Source: Hyphomonas sp.
GTDB lineage: Bacteria > Pseudomonadota > Alphaproteobacteria > Caulobacterales > Hyphomonadaceae
DNA length: 64,000 nt
Assembly: GCA_016124495.1 (NCBI GenBank)
Contig: WGNP01000013.1
Span: forward strand, 1 to 64,000
Direction of reading: 5' to 3'
Part shown: one piece after another, positions 1 through 9,524 of the stretch
Layout of the letters: every line of letters starts with the position of its first letter
Position numbering within the stretch: position 1 is the first letter of the stretch
Notes under the pieces: model-generated
Database searches by the model: none
What the model was told of the DNA's origin: nothing
What the model saw: the letters and a program-made list of their open reading frames with translations, nothing else
Program-made: the position numbers and the translations under genes

Positions 1-157
1 CACGGTCTGCCTTGCTGCGGGCTACCGTCTCGGAATCTGTATGCAGGCTGATCCAGACCACGCCTCTCGGCTCAACCGCGCGATACCTTTGCGGCACCCG
101 GCGGCGCAGCTGGAACGTGCTCCCGCGTTTCACGATCGACAGGCTCGCCTCCGTCAC
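1..157 (-). CDS. Tyrosine recombinase/integrase-like protein, N-terminus only (runs off left edge)
   Basis: Minus-strand reading from GTG at 157: VTEASLSIVKRGSTFQLRRRVPQRYRAVEPRGVVWISLHTDSETVARSKADR..., resembling the N-terminus of phage/island tyrosine integrases (DUF6538-type); lies just 3' of a tRNA gene. Confidence 0.6.
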   Translation of the reverse strand, partial: MTEASLSIVKRGSTFQLRRRVPQRYRAVEPRGVVWISLHTDSETVARSKADR

Positions 158-167
158 GCTTAGCGGA

Positions 168-206
168 CTTTGTGCAGCAAAATGTGTAGCAAAATGTGCA
201 GCAGAT
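168..206. repeat. Three tandem ~12-bp direct repeats (TGCTRCACATTT on minus strand)
   Basis: tgtgcagcaaaatgtgtagcaaaatgtgcagca, between integrase-like start and tRNA-Ser. Confidence 0.6.
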
Positions 207-293
207 CAAGTTCGAGCCTGTGCAGCGCGGTGCAAAATACCGCAGAAATTCAAGCGATTTCAGTGGGTTGTTGCTAGAGCTGTCTGGGGAGTC

Positions 294-383
294 TGGCGGA
301 GAGACAGGGATTCGAACCCTGGAGACGCGTTAACGTCTACACACTTTCCAGGCGTGCGCCATCGACCACTCGGCCACCTCTCC
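294..383 (-). tRNA. tRNA-Ser (GGA anticodon)
   Basis: Reverse complement GGAGAGGTGGCCGAGTGG...CTGGAAA...GGTTCGAATCCCTGTCTCTCCGCCA; long variable arm and encoded CCA. Confidence 0.95.
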
Positions 384-501
384 GTACGCCGCAGGCGGCG
401 AAGGCGAGCAGATAACGGATGATGTGGCCCCTCGCAAGCTTGTGATTGCCGCTTTGACCGTTCGAGCCCATATCTAGGCACGAAACAAGGGAACCGCGCT
501 G

Positions 502-1158
502 ATGTTCTTCTCCCGCAAGCCTGCCGCCCTGCCGACCCGCGAAACCGCCCTGCCCGGCCGCGCCCGGCCCATCCCCACCGCAGCGACCCATTTCGTCAAT
601 GGCCGCCCGATCCAGGCGGACGCACCGGCCGGTTATGAGACCGCAGTATTTGGCCTCGGCTGCTTCTGGGGCGCTGAGCGCATCTTCTGGCAGACCAGAG
701 GCGTCTGGCTGACCCGCGTCGGCTATGCTGGCGGCCTCACACCCAACCCCACCTACGAGGAAGTCTGCTCCGGCGGCACCGGCCATACCGAGATCGTCGA
801 GGTTATCTTCAACCCCGCCGAAGTCACCTTCACGGACCTGATGAAGCTCTTCCTCGAAAGCCATGATCCGACCCAGGGCATGCGCCAGGGCAACGATGTC
901 GGCACCCAGTACCGCTCGGCCGTCTACTTCACCAGCGCCGCGCAGGAAGCCAGCGCCCGCGCGATGATCGCCGCCTACAACACCGAACTCGTCGCCAATG
1001 GTCACCGCGCCCCGGTCACCACCGAACTCGGCGCCCGCGGCGATGTGTTCCTCGCCGAGGACTATCACCAGCAATACCTTGCCAAGAACCCTAACGGCTA
1101 TTGCGGCATCGGCGGCACGGGCGTCAGCTGCCCTCTGCCGCAAGTCGAAGCTGGCTGA
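502..1158 (+). CDS. msrA: Peptide-methionine (S)-S-oxide reductase MsrA
   Basis: [29 protein letters not shown]...GHTEIVEV motif. Confidence 0.95.
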   Translation: MFFSRKPAALPTRETALPGRARPIPTAATHFVNGRPIQADAPAGYETAVFGLGCFWGAERIFWQTRGVWLTRVGYAGGLTPNPTYEEVCSGGTGHTEIVEVIFNPAEVTFTDLMKLFLESHDPTQGMRQGNDVGTQYRSAVYFTSAAQEASARAMIAAYNTELVANGHRAPVTTELGARGDVFLAEDYHQQYLAKNPNGYCGIGGTGVSCPLPQVEAG

Positions 1159-1239
1159 AGCCAGCCGGCCAGGCCGGACGGCTCAGCCTGAGCGACGTCG
1201 AAAGATGGGCCAAACCGCGCTGAAGCGGGGCGCCGGACC

Positions 1240-2307
1240 CTACGATCCGAAGTTCAGCGAGAACCGCTTGCGCGACTCGATCATCGCCTGAGCCTTGAAC
1301 AGCGCGTCCGAGGCCGATTGCGCACGCTGGATCACCGGGTCGCCACGCAGGCCTTCGACCGCTTGCGCCAGGTGGCTGATAGCTTCCTTGACCACTGCCT
1401 GGTCGAACTGTTTCTCGGCCCGCACGATCAGCGCGCGGCCAAGTTCCAGTTTCGCCTGGATGATGCGTCCGGTATCCGCAGTCAGCGTCGCCGCCTCGAG
1501 GTGCCCGCGCCGCATCGAGATCACCTTGTCGAGCGCCGACAGTTCGCCGAGTTCCTCGGCCACGCGGACACCGGCGGCGCAGAAATCCGCTTCGATCTCG
1601 TTGCGCAGCGTCTGCGAGACGGGAAGTTCATTCGCCAGCACGCTGTCGAGTTGGCTGGCCAGGTCACGGATTTTCTCGACGCGGAAGGCCTGCGGGTCCG
1701 AGAGGGCGGGCTGCAGATGCTTGGCGATCAGGTAGGCGGCGAGGCGCGCCACATCTTCGGTCTGCGCCTTGCGCGCGCCGGGCAGCGCGATGGTGAACAG
1801 GCGCGCGTCGGCGGGGGTCAAACCGCCGCCCCGGCTGAGGCCGTGTACTTCAAGGCCGCGCTCACCATTGCCCTGGCGGCTCGCCCAGACGAACAGGTCT
1901 GCATCGGCCTTGGCCATCCGCTTGCGCGCCCGGGCCACCGAGGCGGTGCCGAGGCCGCCCTTGATCCGGCCCATCGGGACAAGCGAAAACGGCGCGCCGA
2001 ACGAAAAGACCGGCAGATGGCGCGTCAATGCGCCGCCGAGCCATTTGGCGGTCCGCCTGCTGGCAGAACCAGCTGGACGGGCCAGAAGGATACGGAAACC
2101 GGGGGTCTTGCTGGCCTTGGCGCGGGCTGCCCGGCTGCCATTGGAGACGGCGCTGGCAAGGCGTCCGAGCCCGCGCAGCAGCATGACGACAAAACAAACC
2201 GCGCCCAGCATGGCCACAGCAGCGCCGAACAGGGCGAGCCATTCGGCGCCCGGCACGTTGGTTTTCAACCACTTGTCAGCTGTCTCAAGCCAACCGGCAA
2301 TCAACAT
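1240..2307 (-). CDS. Hypothetical protein with N-terminal TM segment and helical C-terminus
   Basis: 355-aa ORF; hydrophobic segment near N-terminus; no family recognised. Confidence 0.7.
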   Translation of the reverse strand: MLIAGWLETADKWLKTNVPGAEWLALFGAAVAMLGAVCFVVMLLRGLGRLASAVSNGSRAARAKASKTPGFRILLARPAGSASRRTAKWLGGALTRHLPVFSFGAPFSLVPMGRIKGGLGTASVARARKRMAKADADLFVWASRQGNGERGLEVHGLSRGGGLTPADARLFTIALPGARKAQTEDVARLAAYLIAKHLQPALSDPQAFRVEKIRDLASQLDSVLANELPVSQTLRNEIEADFCAAGVRVAEELGELSALDKVISMRRGHLEAATLTADTGRIIQAKLELGRALIVRAEKQFDQAVVKEAISHLAQAVEGLRGDPVIQRAQSASDALFKAQAMIESRKRFSLNFGS

Positions 2308-2363
2308 CTCAGCTACCCTCTAATGCCTCAAGGCGATACGTTTCTTACCAAATCCTTGCAACA

Positions 2364-3233
2364 GTGAAACTCTGTATTCTCAGGACCCTACCCATCTTGC
2401 GCACCCGCTTCGCCCCTTCCCCTACCGGCCGCCTGCATCTTGGGCATGCTGCCTCGGCCTTTGCGGTCTGGGACGCCGCCCGCACCGAAGGCGGCGAAGT
2501 GCGGCTCCGGATCGAGGATATCGACCAGACTCGCTGCCGCCCGGAGTTCGAGGCTTCCCTAATGGAAGACCTGGCCTGGCTGGGACTGGACTGGAGCGGC
2601 GAGGTGCGCCGCCAGTCAGACCATTTCGCGGACTACAGCAAAGTTCTCAACGCCCTTCGCGCGCAGGGACTTGTTTATCGCTGCTTTCTCACCCGGCGCG
2701 AGATCGCCGCACGCCTGCCCGCCGGGGCCGACCCTGACGAAGGCGGCCTTGTCAGCCACCCCCTCGGCCCGGCGAAAGAAGCCGAACGCCTCGCCCACAA
2801 CGCCCCCTATGCCTGGCGCCTGTCGATGGACGCTGCCCGGGACACGCTCGGCCCGCTGTTCCGCGACCTTGCCTATGCCGAATGGGCCCAAACCGGCCCC
2901 CGCACCATTTCCGCCCGGCCGGACCGGTTCGGCGATGTCGTCCTCGCCCGCAAGGACACGCCTGCAAGCTACCACCTTGCCTGCTGCCATGATGATGCAC
3001 TGCAAGGCGTCACGCACGTCATCCGCGGCGAAGACCTGCGCGAGGTGACCGCCATCCACGTCCTGCTTCAGGCACTGATGGGCTGGCCTTCGCCCGTCTA
3101 CCGCTTCCATCCGCTGATCCTGGGCCCGGACGGCAAGAAACTCTCCAAACGCTTCGGCGACAAGAGCCTCGCCGACTACCGCAAAGAAGGGATGACGCCG
3201 GACGATATTCGCGCGATGACCCGCGCTGCATGA
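2364..3233 (+). CDS. gluQRS: Glutamyl-Q tRNA(Asp) synthetase
   Basis: RTRFAPSPTGRLHLGHAASA...DIDQTRC and KKLSKRFGDKSL motifs; short GluRS-like protein. Confidence 0.92.
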   Translation: MKLCILRTLPILRTRFAPSPTGRLHLGHAASAFAVWDAARTEGGEVRLRIEDIDQTRCRPEFEASLMEDLAWLGLDWSGEVRRQSDHFADYSKVLNALRAQGLVYRCFLTRREIAARLPAGADPDEGGLVSHPLGPAKEAERLAHNAPYAWRLSMDAARDTLGPLFRDLAYAEWAQTGPRTISARPDRFGDVVLARKDTPASYHLACCHDDALQGVTHVIRGEDLREVTAIHVLLQALMGWPSPVYRFHPLILGPDGKKLSKRFGDKSLADYRKEGMTPDDIRAMTRAA

Positions 3234-4147
3234 CCAACGCCGTTCCCCAGCCTCGCCCCGTCCTCCAGCCGCACCCCTGGCTCGGCCCGCTGATGGTGCT
3301 CGGCGGCGGCATCGCGCTCGGCTTCGCGCCGATCGGCCTGCGTCTCGGCCTTCATGAACTCGGCCCCCAGGCCATCGCCTTCTGGCGCTACCTCTTCGCC
3401 GTGCCGATGCTGCTGATCCTCGTCCTAGCGGTCGACCGCCGCCTGCCCGCGACACCCAATATCGCCGTCTTCCTCGCCGCGCTCTTCTTCACGCTCGATA
3501 TGGCGCTCTGGCACTGGGCCCTGACAATGACGAGCGTCTCGAACGCCACGTTCATCGTCAATCTGGGTAACGTCCTCGTCGGCCTCGCCGCCTGGGCCTT
3601 CCTGAAAGAGCGCCCCGGCCTCAACTGGGCACTCGCCGCCGGTCTCGCCATCCTCGGCGCCGCCGCCTTGTCCCTCGGCGGAGACGGAACGCATCCCGGC
3701 GCGCTGCGCGGCGATCTCTTCGCGCTGGCGGCCGCAGTCTTCGTTTCCTTCTACATGCTGTTCTCGAAACTCGCCCGCCGCACGCTGGGCGGCCTTGAAG
3801 CGATGTTCTGGCTGAGCGTCTTCGAAACGGCCCTCGCCTTTTTCGTGGTGCTGCTTTCGGGCGAGGATTTCATGCCGAAAACGCCCACTGGTTTCCTCGC
3901 GCCCCTCGCACTGGCCATCGTCGTGCAGGTCGCAGGCCAGGGCCTGATAATCTCCGGCCTCGGCTCCACTGACACAGCCGTCGCCGGCATCCTCGTTCTC
4001 GCCCAGCCGGTCGTCGCCGCCGCGATATCCTGGTCCCTGTTCAAGGAACCGCTGAGCACGATCCAGGCCGCCGGCGCGGCTGCGATCCTTGTTGCTGTCT
4101 GGCTTGCCCAGCAGAAACAGCGAACCCGGCCCCTGCCGGCCGCGTGA
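3230..4147 (+). CDS. DMT superfamily (EamA) transporter
   Basis: Multi-TM, two EamA-like halves (ALWHWALTMTSVSNATFIVNL..., GLIISGLGSTDTAVAGILVLAQPVVAA). Confidence 0.88.
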   Translation: MTNAVPQPRPVLQPHPWLGPLMVLGGGIALGFAPIGLRLGLHELGPQAIAFWRYLFAVPMLLILVLAVDRRLPATPNIAVFLAALFFTLDMALWHWALTMTSVSNATFIVNLGNVLVGLAAWAFLKERPGLNWALAAGLAILGAAALSLGGDGTHPGALRGDLFALAAAVFVSFYMLFSKLARRTLGGLEAMFWLSVFETALAFFVVLLSGEDFMPKTPTGFLAPLALAIVVQVAGQGLIISGLGSTDTAVAGILVLAQPVVAAAISWSLFKEPLSTIQAAGAAAILVAVWLAQQKQRTRPLPAA

Positions 4148-4210
4148 CGGGTCGCAACAGTCACGAAGCTGGGCTATGGCGTCAGGACAGATACTGACCG
4201 GAGCCGATCC

Positions 4211-5797
4211 ATGCGCCCATCCCTTGCCGCCCTCGCCGCCAGCCTCACCGTCCTCGCCGCTTGCGCAACCCCGCCCGAAGCCGCCGCGCCGCAGGCAGAC
4301 GCACAACTTGTCCAGGCCCGAGAACCCGTAACGCCGGTCCAGTCCGCTGACGCCTATTACACCAGCGCTGCCGCCGCCGTGGACGCCCGCATCGCGGCGC
4401 GCGGCGCAAAACCCGCAAAGAACGTCATCCTCTTCATCGGCGACGGCATGGGCATTTCCACCATCACCGCCGCGCGCATCTATGCCGGCCAGTCCGCGGG
4501 CCAAGACGGCGAGAGCCACCACCTGGCGATGGACGACCTGCCGTATTCGGCCCTCTCCAAGACCTACAGCCACAATTTCCAGATCGCCGATTCGGCCGGC
4601 ACCGCCGTCGCAATGGTCAGCGGCATCAAGACCCTCTCAGGCGTCCTCGGCGTCAACAGCAGCGTCAGCTATGGCAACTGCGCCAGTGTTCCGGGCACGG
4701 AAGTTGACACACTGTTCGAACTTGCCGCCCGCGCCGGCCTCTCCACCGGCCTTGTCTCGACCGCCCGCATCACCCACGCGACGCCCGCCTCCGCCTTCGC
4801 CAAGGTGCCGCTGCGCGACTGGGAAGCCGACAGTGACATGAAGGGCGCGTCTTCCGATACCTGCAAAGACATCGCCCGCCAGCTGATCGAATGGCCGGAA
4901 GGCAGCTTTGACATCCTTCTCGGCGGCGGGCGCTCGAAATTCCTTACGAAGGAAACACCGGACCCGGAATATGACGGCAAGACCGGCGACCGCACCGATG
5001 GCCGCAACCTGACCGAAGAATGGACCGCCAAGTCACCCGACCACAAGTTCGCCTTCGACAAGGCCGGCTTCGATGCGACCGATTTCACCACTGGCGTCAA
5101 GCTGCTCGGCCTGTTCGAGCCGTCCCATATGCAGTACGAACTTGACCGCGAAGCTGACAAGGCGGGCGAACCCCACATCGCCGACATGACCCGGGCTGCG
5201 ATCACGCGCCTGTCGCAGGACGAGGACGGCTATGTCCTGATGGTCGAAGGCGGGCGCATCGACCACGGACATCATGCCGGCAATGCGATCCGCGCGCTGG
5301 AAGACGCGATGGCCTTCGACGCCGCGATCGCCACCGCGCTCGAAATGACCAACCCGGAAGAGACGCTGATCATCGTGACGGCTGATCATTCGCACACGCT
5401 GACGATTGCCGGCTATGCGCAGCGGAACAACCCGATCCTCGGCATCTCCGCCTCAGGCATTGGCGGCGAAGGCGGCTCCACCGGCGCCGACGGTCTTCCG
5501 TACACGACGCTTGGCTATGCTAACGGCCCTGGCGCCTGCCGCGAGAACGGCAAGGATGCCGAGGGCAAACCGGTCTTCGACTGCAACCGCCAGGATCTGA
5601 CCGGCGTCAACACGCTGGCGCCGGATTTCCGCCAGCCGGCTCTCGTGCCGATGTACTCGGAAACACATGGCGGCGAGGACGTCGCCGCCCTCGCCTCCGG
5701 TCCGGGCGCAAACCTCGTCACCGGCGTCATCGAGCAGAACGAACTCTTCCACGTCATGGGCCGCGCCCTTGGCCTGATCCCGGCCCCGACATACTAA
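4211..5797 (+). CDS. Alkaline phosphatase (PhoA family), lipoprotein-type signal
   Basis: KNVILFIGDGMGISTITAARIY, DSAGTAVAM, EGGRIDHGHHAGNA, VTADHSHT. Confidence 0.95.
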   Translation: MRPSLAALAASLTVLAACATPPEAAAPQADAQLVQAREPVTPVQSADAYYTSAAAAVDARIAARGAKPAKNVILFIGDGMGISTITAARIYAGQSAGQDGESHHLAMDDLPYSALSKTYSHNFQIADSAGTAVAMVSGIKTLSGVLGVNSSVSYGNCASVPGTEVDTLFELAARAGLSTGLVSTARITHATPASAFAKVPLRDWEADSDMKGASSDTCKDIARQLIEWPEGSFDILLGGGRSKFLTKETPDPEYDGKTGDRTDGRNLTEEWTAKSPDHKFAFDKAGFDATDFTTGVKLLGLFEPSHMQYELDREADKAGEPHIADMTRAAITRLSQDEDGYVLMVEGGRIDHGHHAGNAIRALEDAMAFDAAIATALEMTNPEETLIIVTADHSHTLTIAGYAQRNNPILGISASGIGGEGGSTGADGLPYTTLGYANGPGACRENGKDAEGKPVFDCNRQDLTGVNTLAPDFRQPALVPMYSETHGGEDVAALASGPGANLVTGVIEQNELFHVMGRALGLIPAPTY

Positions 5798-5813
5798 TCC
5801 GCCAGGGCGCGGA

Positions 5814-6099
5814 CTATTTCGAGAAGATCGCCGCGGCGTCGAAATACTCGCGCCATAAGGTGATCCGCCTGTTCTCGACCACCCAGACGCCCGCTGCCGG
5901 CAACTCGGCCCAGCCGGTGGCGAGAAGAACGCCTCCAGCACCCCGCGCACCCCGGCCGGGCCAATGGCCTTGCCCATCGGCATGTTCCCGCAGGCCAGCC
6001 TTCCGCGATCAGCGTCATCGCTGCGTCATAGCCGAAGGCGGTGGCGGCATTCAGAAAGGCATGCACCGTCTAAGCAGCAGACATGCGGGTCGTCGTCAT
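5814..6099 (-). pseudogene. Degraded limonene-1,2-epoxide-hydrolase/SnoaL-like gene
   Basis: MTTTRMSAA(TAG)TVHAFLNAATAFGYDAAMTLIAEG then frame change to MPMGKAIGPAGVRGVLEAFF, central part missing, then frame change to LATGWAELPAAGVWVVENRRITLWREYFDAAAIFSK*. Confidence 0.8.
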
Positions 6100-6122
6100 G
6101 TCAGGTCTCCTTAGCCCGGGGC

Positions 6123-6548
6123 TCAGTGAGCGGACTTAAGTGCGCCGCTGGCCAGCAGCGGCACCATGAGCAGGATCACCAGCACTATGTTCGACACCGC
6201 GTTGAGCGCAAAACCGGTCGAAACTGAGAACGCGCTGTCGATCACGAACCATATCAGCATCGCCGTCGTCAGCCCGCGCCAGGCGGGCGCGCCGGCCGCA
6301 TGGATCGCCGGCAGCAGGAAAAGGATCGTAAAGCCCCATCCGAGCGTCACGGCGCCCATCAGGGCCACCGAAAAACGCATGCCGGGCGGATCAAAATAGC
6401 CAGCCTCCACTTGCGCGCCGCCGATCAGGCTGAACGCAAGACCCGCGATACCCTCCGTTGCCGGAAGCCCCGCGGTCGCCAGCACCGCGCCAAAAATAAT
6501 GACGCCCCAGCACCAGAGCGTGATCCATGTTTTCCAAAGCCCGGTCAT
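6123..6548 (-). CDS. Small integral membrane protein, unknown function
   Basis: MTGLWKTWITLWCWGVIIFGAVLATAG..., about 4 TM segments. Confidence 0.75.
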   Translation of the reverse strand: MTGLWKTWITLWCWGVIIFGAVLATAGLPATEGIAGLAFSLIGGAQVEAGYFDPPGMRFSVALMGAVTLGWGFTILFLLPAIHAAGAPAWRGLTTAMLIWFVIDSAFSVSTGFALNAVSNIVLVILLMVPLLASGALKSAH

Positions 6549-6655
6549 GCGTCTCTCCTGCCTTGATGTTGCTGCATCCTGGCCCCGGCGGCGTAAGCTG
6601 CGCAATTACCTGCGAGGTCATGGACTCGCGCGCGCGTGCCTGCGAGCATAAACCC

Positions 6656-7459
6656 ATGAGCCTGCGTAACCCCGCCCTGCCCGCTGCCGAAAGCGATGCC
6701 TTTGCCGCCCTCCTGCGCCGTTTCCGCGCCGCGCGCCGGATGAGCCAGCTGGACCTCGCTCTCGATTGCGATGTCTCCCCCCGCCATCTCTCCTTCCTTG
6801 AAACCGGCCGCGCCAAGCCGAGCCGCGAGATGGTGCTGCAGATTTGCGAAGGGCTCACCCTCCCCCTCGGCAGCCAGAACGCACTTCTCAAGGCGGCCGG
6901 TTATGCCGCCGTCTTCCCGGATTCTCCGCTCGAGTCCGAAGCGCTCGGCCCCTTCCGCGTCGTGCTCAGGGAAATGATGGACCGGCACGCCCCCTGGCCA
7001 GCCATCCTGTGCGACCGCCACTGGCGCGTGCGCGGCACCAATGCCACCGCCGCCGCCTTGCTCACGCCGCTGCAAGCCGAGGCCGGCGAGACCAGCCTCG
7101 TCCGCATACTGACGGACAATCCCGCCGCCGAAGCGATGATCGCCAACCTGCCGGAAGTCGTCCACGAGATGCGCGGCCGCATCGCCCTCGAAGCCCTTGA
7201 AGCGGCGGGCGACCTGGTCCTGCGCGACCTGCTCACCGCCCTCGACGCCGCCAGCCTGCGCCACCCCCTGCCCGGCGGCGTACACCGCCGGCCGCTTGTG
7301 CCCCTGATCATCAACGTGCCCCGCGGCCAGCTGAGCTTTCTCTCCACCATAGCCCATTTCGGCACCAGCGAAGACGTCACCATCCGCGACCTGCGCCTCG
7401 AACTCCTGTTTCCGGCGGATGACTTTACGCGCACGGCGCTGAAGGCGATGGCGAGCTAA
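6656..7459 (+). CDS. XRE-family HTH regulator with MmyB-like C-terminal domain
   Basis: LLRRFRAARRMSQLDLALDCDVSPRHLSFLETGRAKPSREMVLQ...DRHWRVRGTNATAAAL. Confidence 0.9.
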   Translation: MSLRNPALPAAESDAFAALLRRFRAARRMSQLDLALDCDVSPRHLSFLETGRAKPSREMVLQICEGLTLPLGSQNALLKAAGYAAVFPDSPLESEALGPFRVVLREMMDRHAPWPAILCDRHWRVRGTNATAAALLTPLQAEAGETSLVRILTDNPAAEAMIANLPEVVHEMRGRIALEALEAAGDLVLRDLLTALDAASLRHPLPGGVHRRPLVPLIINVPRGQLSFLSTIAHFGTSEDVTIRDLRLELLFPADDFTRTALKAMAS

Positions 7460-7551
7460 CGCAGCGTCACTCTGGTCAATGCCCCCACCTTGCGCGACAC
7501 TTGCCGTAACAGCCTGAAAACAGGCGGCCAGAAAACCGGAGGAAACACGCC

Positions 7552-8652
7552 ATGAAAGCTGCCGTGATGCGGGAGGCCAACAAGCCTCTGTCGATCGAGG
7601 ACGTCACCATCTCCAAGCCCGGCCCGCGCGAAGTGCTCGTCCGCCTGAAGGCGATCGGCGTCTGCCACTCCGACGTGCACTTCTGGGACGGCAATTTCCC
7701 GACCGAGATGCCCGTCATCCTCGGCCATGAAAGCGCCGGCGTCGTCGAACAGGTCGGCTCAATGGTCTCGGCCGTGAAACCCGGCGACCATGTCATCTCG
7801 ATCCTTTCGCCCTTTTGCGGCGTCTGCGAATACTGTCTCACCGGCCACATGTCGGTCTGCCACACCGTCAATGGCGACCAGTTCAAGCGCCGCCCGGATG
7901 AAGCCCCGCGCCTCTCCATCGGCAAGGAAAAGGTCGGCCAGTTCCTGAACCTCTCCTCCTTCGCCGAGCAGATCCTCGTCCACGAGAACGCCCTGTGCTC
8001 CATAGACAAGGACATGCCGCTGGACCGCGCCTGCCTCATCGGCTGCGGCGTGATTACAGGTGTTGGCTCCGTCTTCCATTCCGCCAGGGTCGAGCCGGGC
8101 TCCACCGTGGCCGTCATTGGCTGCGGCGGCGTCGGCCTCGCGGCGATCAACGGCGCGGCCATTGCCGGCGCCTCGCGCATCATTGCGGTCGACCTCTCGC
8201 CGGAGAAACTGCAACTCGCCACCCGTTTCGGCGCGACCGACACGGTCAACCCGAAATCCGGCAATGCCATCGAGCAGGTCAAGGAACTCACCAGGGGCGG
8301 CGTGCACTATTCGTTCGAATGCGTCGGCAGCAAGCAAACTGCCGAGATGGCATATCACATGCTCCGCCCGCGCGGCGTCGCCACCATCATCGGCATGATC
8401 TCTCCGGGCGTGAACATCGAGATCCCCGGCATCGAACTCCTCGTCACCGAGAAACGCCTGCAGGGCGCCGTGATGGGCTCGAACCGGTTCCGGATCGATT
8501 TCCCGCGCTTCGTCGATCTCTACCGGCAGGGCAAGCTGCACCTCGACGACCTGATCTCGGACCGCATCGGGCTCGATGGCATCACCGGCGCGATGCAAAA
8601 TCTCAAGAGCAACAAGGGCACCGTCGCCCGTCAGGTCGTTGTGCTCCAGTGA
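7552..8652 (+). CDS. Zn-dependent alcohol dehydrogenase
   Basis: GHESAGVVEQVGS, CGVCEYCLTGHMSVC, GCGGVGLAAI. Confidence 0.95.
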   Translation: MKAAVMREANKPLSIEDVTISKPGPREVLVRLKAIGVCHSDVHFWDGNFPTEMPVILGHESAGVVEQVGSMVSAVKPGDHVISILSPFCGVCEYCLTGHMSVCHTVNGDQFKRRPDEAPRLSIGKEKVGQFLNLSSFAEQILVHENALCSIDKDMPLDRACLIGCGVITGVGSVFHSARVEPGSTVAVIGCGGVGLAAINGAAIAGASRIIAVDLSPEKLQLATRFGATDTVNPKSGNAIEQVKELTRGGVHYSFECVGSKQTAEMAYHMLRPRGVATIIGMISPGVNIEIPGIELLVTEKRLQGAVMGSNRFRIDFPRFVDLYRQGKLHLDDLISDRIGLDGITGAMQNLKSNKGTVARQVVVLQ

Positions 8653-8709
8653 TTGCCGCGAGCGGGCCTGCTCGCTAAAGAGGGCGCTTCGCCAAGACCG
8701 GAGCGCCCC

Positions 8710-9420
8710 ATGGCCCGTACGCAGCCGACCAAACAGAAACGCACGCTGGTCCAGCGGTTGATGCGGCGCATCATCTACAAGAACTATGGCCGCAACCTCC
8801 TCTACCAGCTTCAGCTGCGCGCCCTGAACGAAGCGGCCGACTACGCCCAGGCCTACATGCCCGAGGCGATGATCTTCGAGAGCTACCCGGCCTATATCGC
8901 CTTCCTGATGGAGCGCGCCCCGCCTGCCGGCCTGTTCCTCGAGTTCGGCGTCGCGGGCGGCAATTCGATCCGGCAGATCGCCTCTCGCACGAAAGCACAG
9001 GTGCACGGCTTCGACAGTTTCGAAGGCCTGCCCGAAGACTGGACGGGCCACCTCGAACGCCGCGGCGCCTTTTCCCAAAAGCAGCAGCTTCCGGAAGTGC
9101 CCTCCAATGTGAAACTGCATGTCGGCTGGTTCGACAAGACGCTGCCCGGCTTCCTCGCCGCGCATCCCGGCCCGGTCAGCCTGCTGCATGTCGACTGCGA
9201 TCTCTACGGCGGCACCAAGATCATCCTCGACCTTGCCGGCGACCGTCTGGTTCCAGGTTCTGTCGTCATGTTCGACGAGTATTTCAATTATCCGAGCTGG
9301 CGCCACCACGAATATAAGGCCTGGCAGGAATTCGTCAGTGCCCGGAACGTGAAGTATACCTACATCGCAATGACCGCAGTGGATGGCTGCGTCGCGGTGC
9401 GCGTGGATTCGATCGGCTAG
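8710..9420 (+). CDS. TylF/MycF-like class I methyltransferase
   Basis: LFLEFGVAGGNSIRQIA...VHGFDSFEGLPEDW...LLHVDCDLYGGTKIIL...GSVVMFDEYFNYP. Confidence 0.88.
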   Translation: MARTQPTKQKRTLVQRLMRRIIYKNYGRNLLYQLQLRALNEAADYAQAYMPEAMIFESYPAYIAFLMERAPPAGLFLEFGVAGGNSIRQIASRTKAQVHGFDSFEGLPEDWTGHLERRGAFSQKQQLPEVPSNVKLHVGWFDKTLPGFLAAHPGPVSLLHVDCDLYGGTKIILDLAGDRLVPGSVVMFDEYFNYPSWRHHEYKAWQEFVSARNVKYTYIAMTAVDGCVAVRVDSIG

Positions 9421-9429
9421 AGCCCAAAT

Positions 9430-9524
9430 TCCGCTCAAACGGCCACCGGCTGAGCGTAAGAATTTGCGACAAATCAAAAAGTCCAGAGCAAGCTATCTGA
9501 TTCTATCAGATTCTTGCTCTAGAG
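9430..9524 (+). repeat. Palindromic intergenic element, copy 1, possible bidirectional terminator
   Basis: ACCGG...TTTGCGACAAATCAAAAAG then AGAGCAAGcTATCTGAttcTATCAGATtcTTGCTCT stem-loop, between convergent genes. Confidence 0.7.

Noticed and set aside
337-1143. 268-aa minus-strand ORF
   Set aside because: Overlaps tRNA-Ser and antisense to msrA.
7759-9477. 572-aa minus-strand ORF
   Set aside because: Antisense to the clear alcohol dehydrogenase and TylF-like methyltransferase genes; long open frames on the opposite strand are expected at this GC content.
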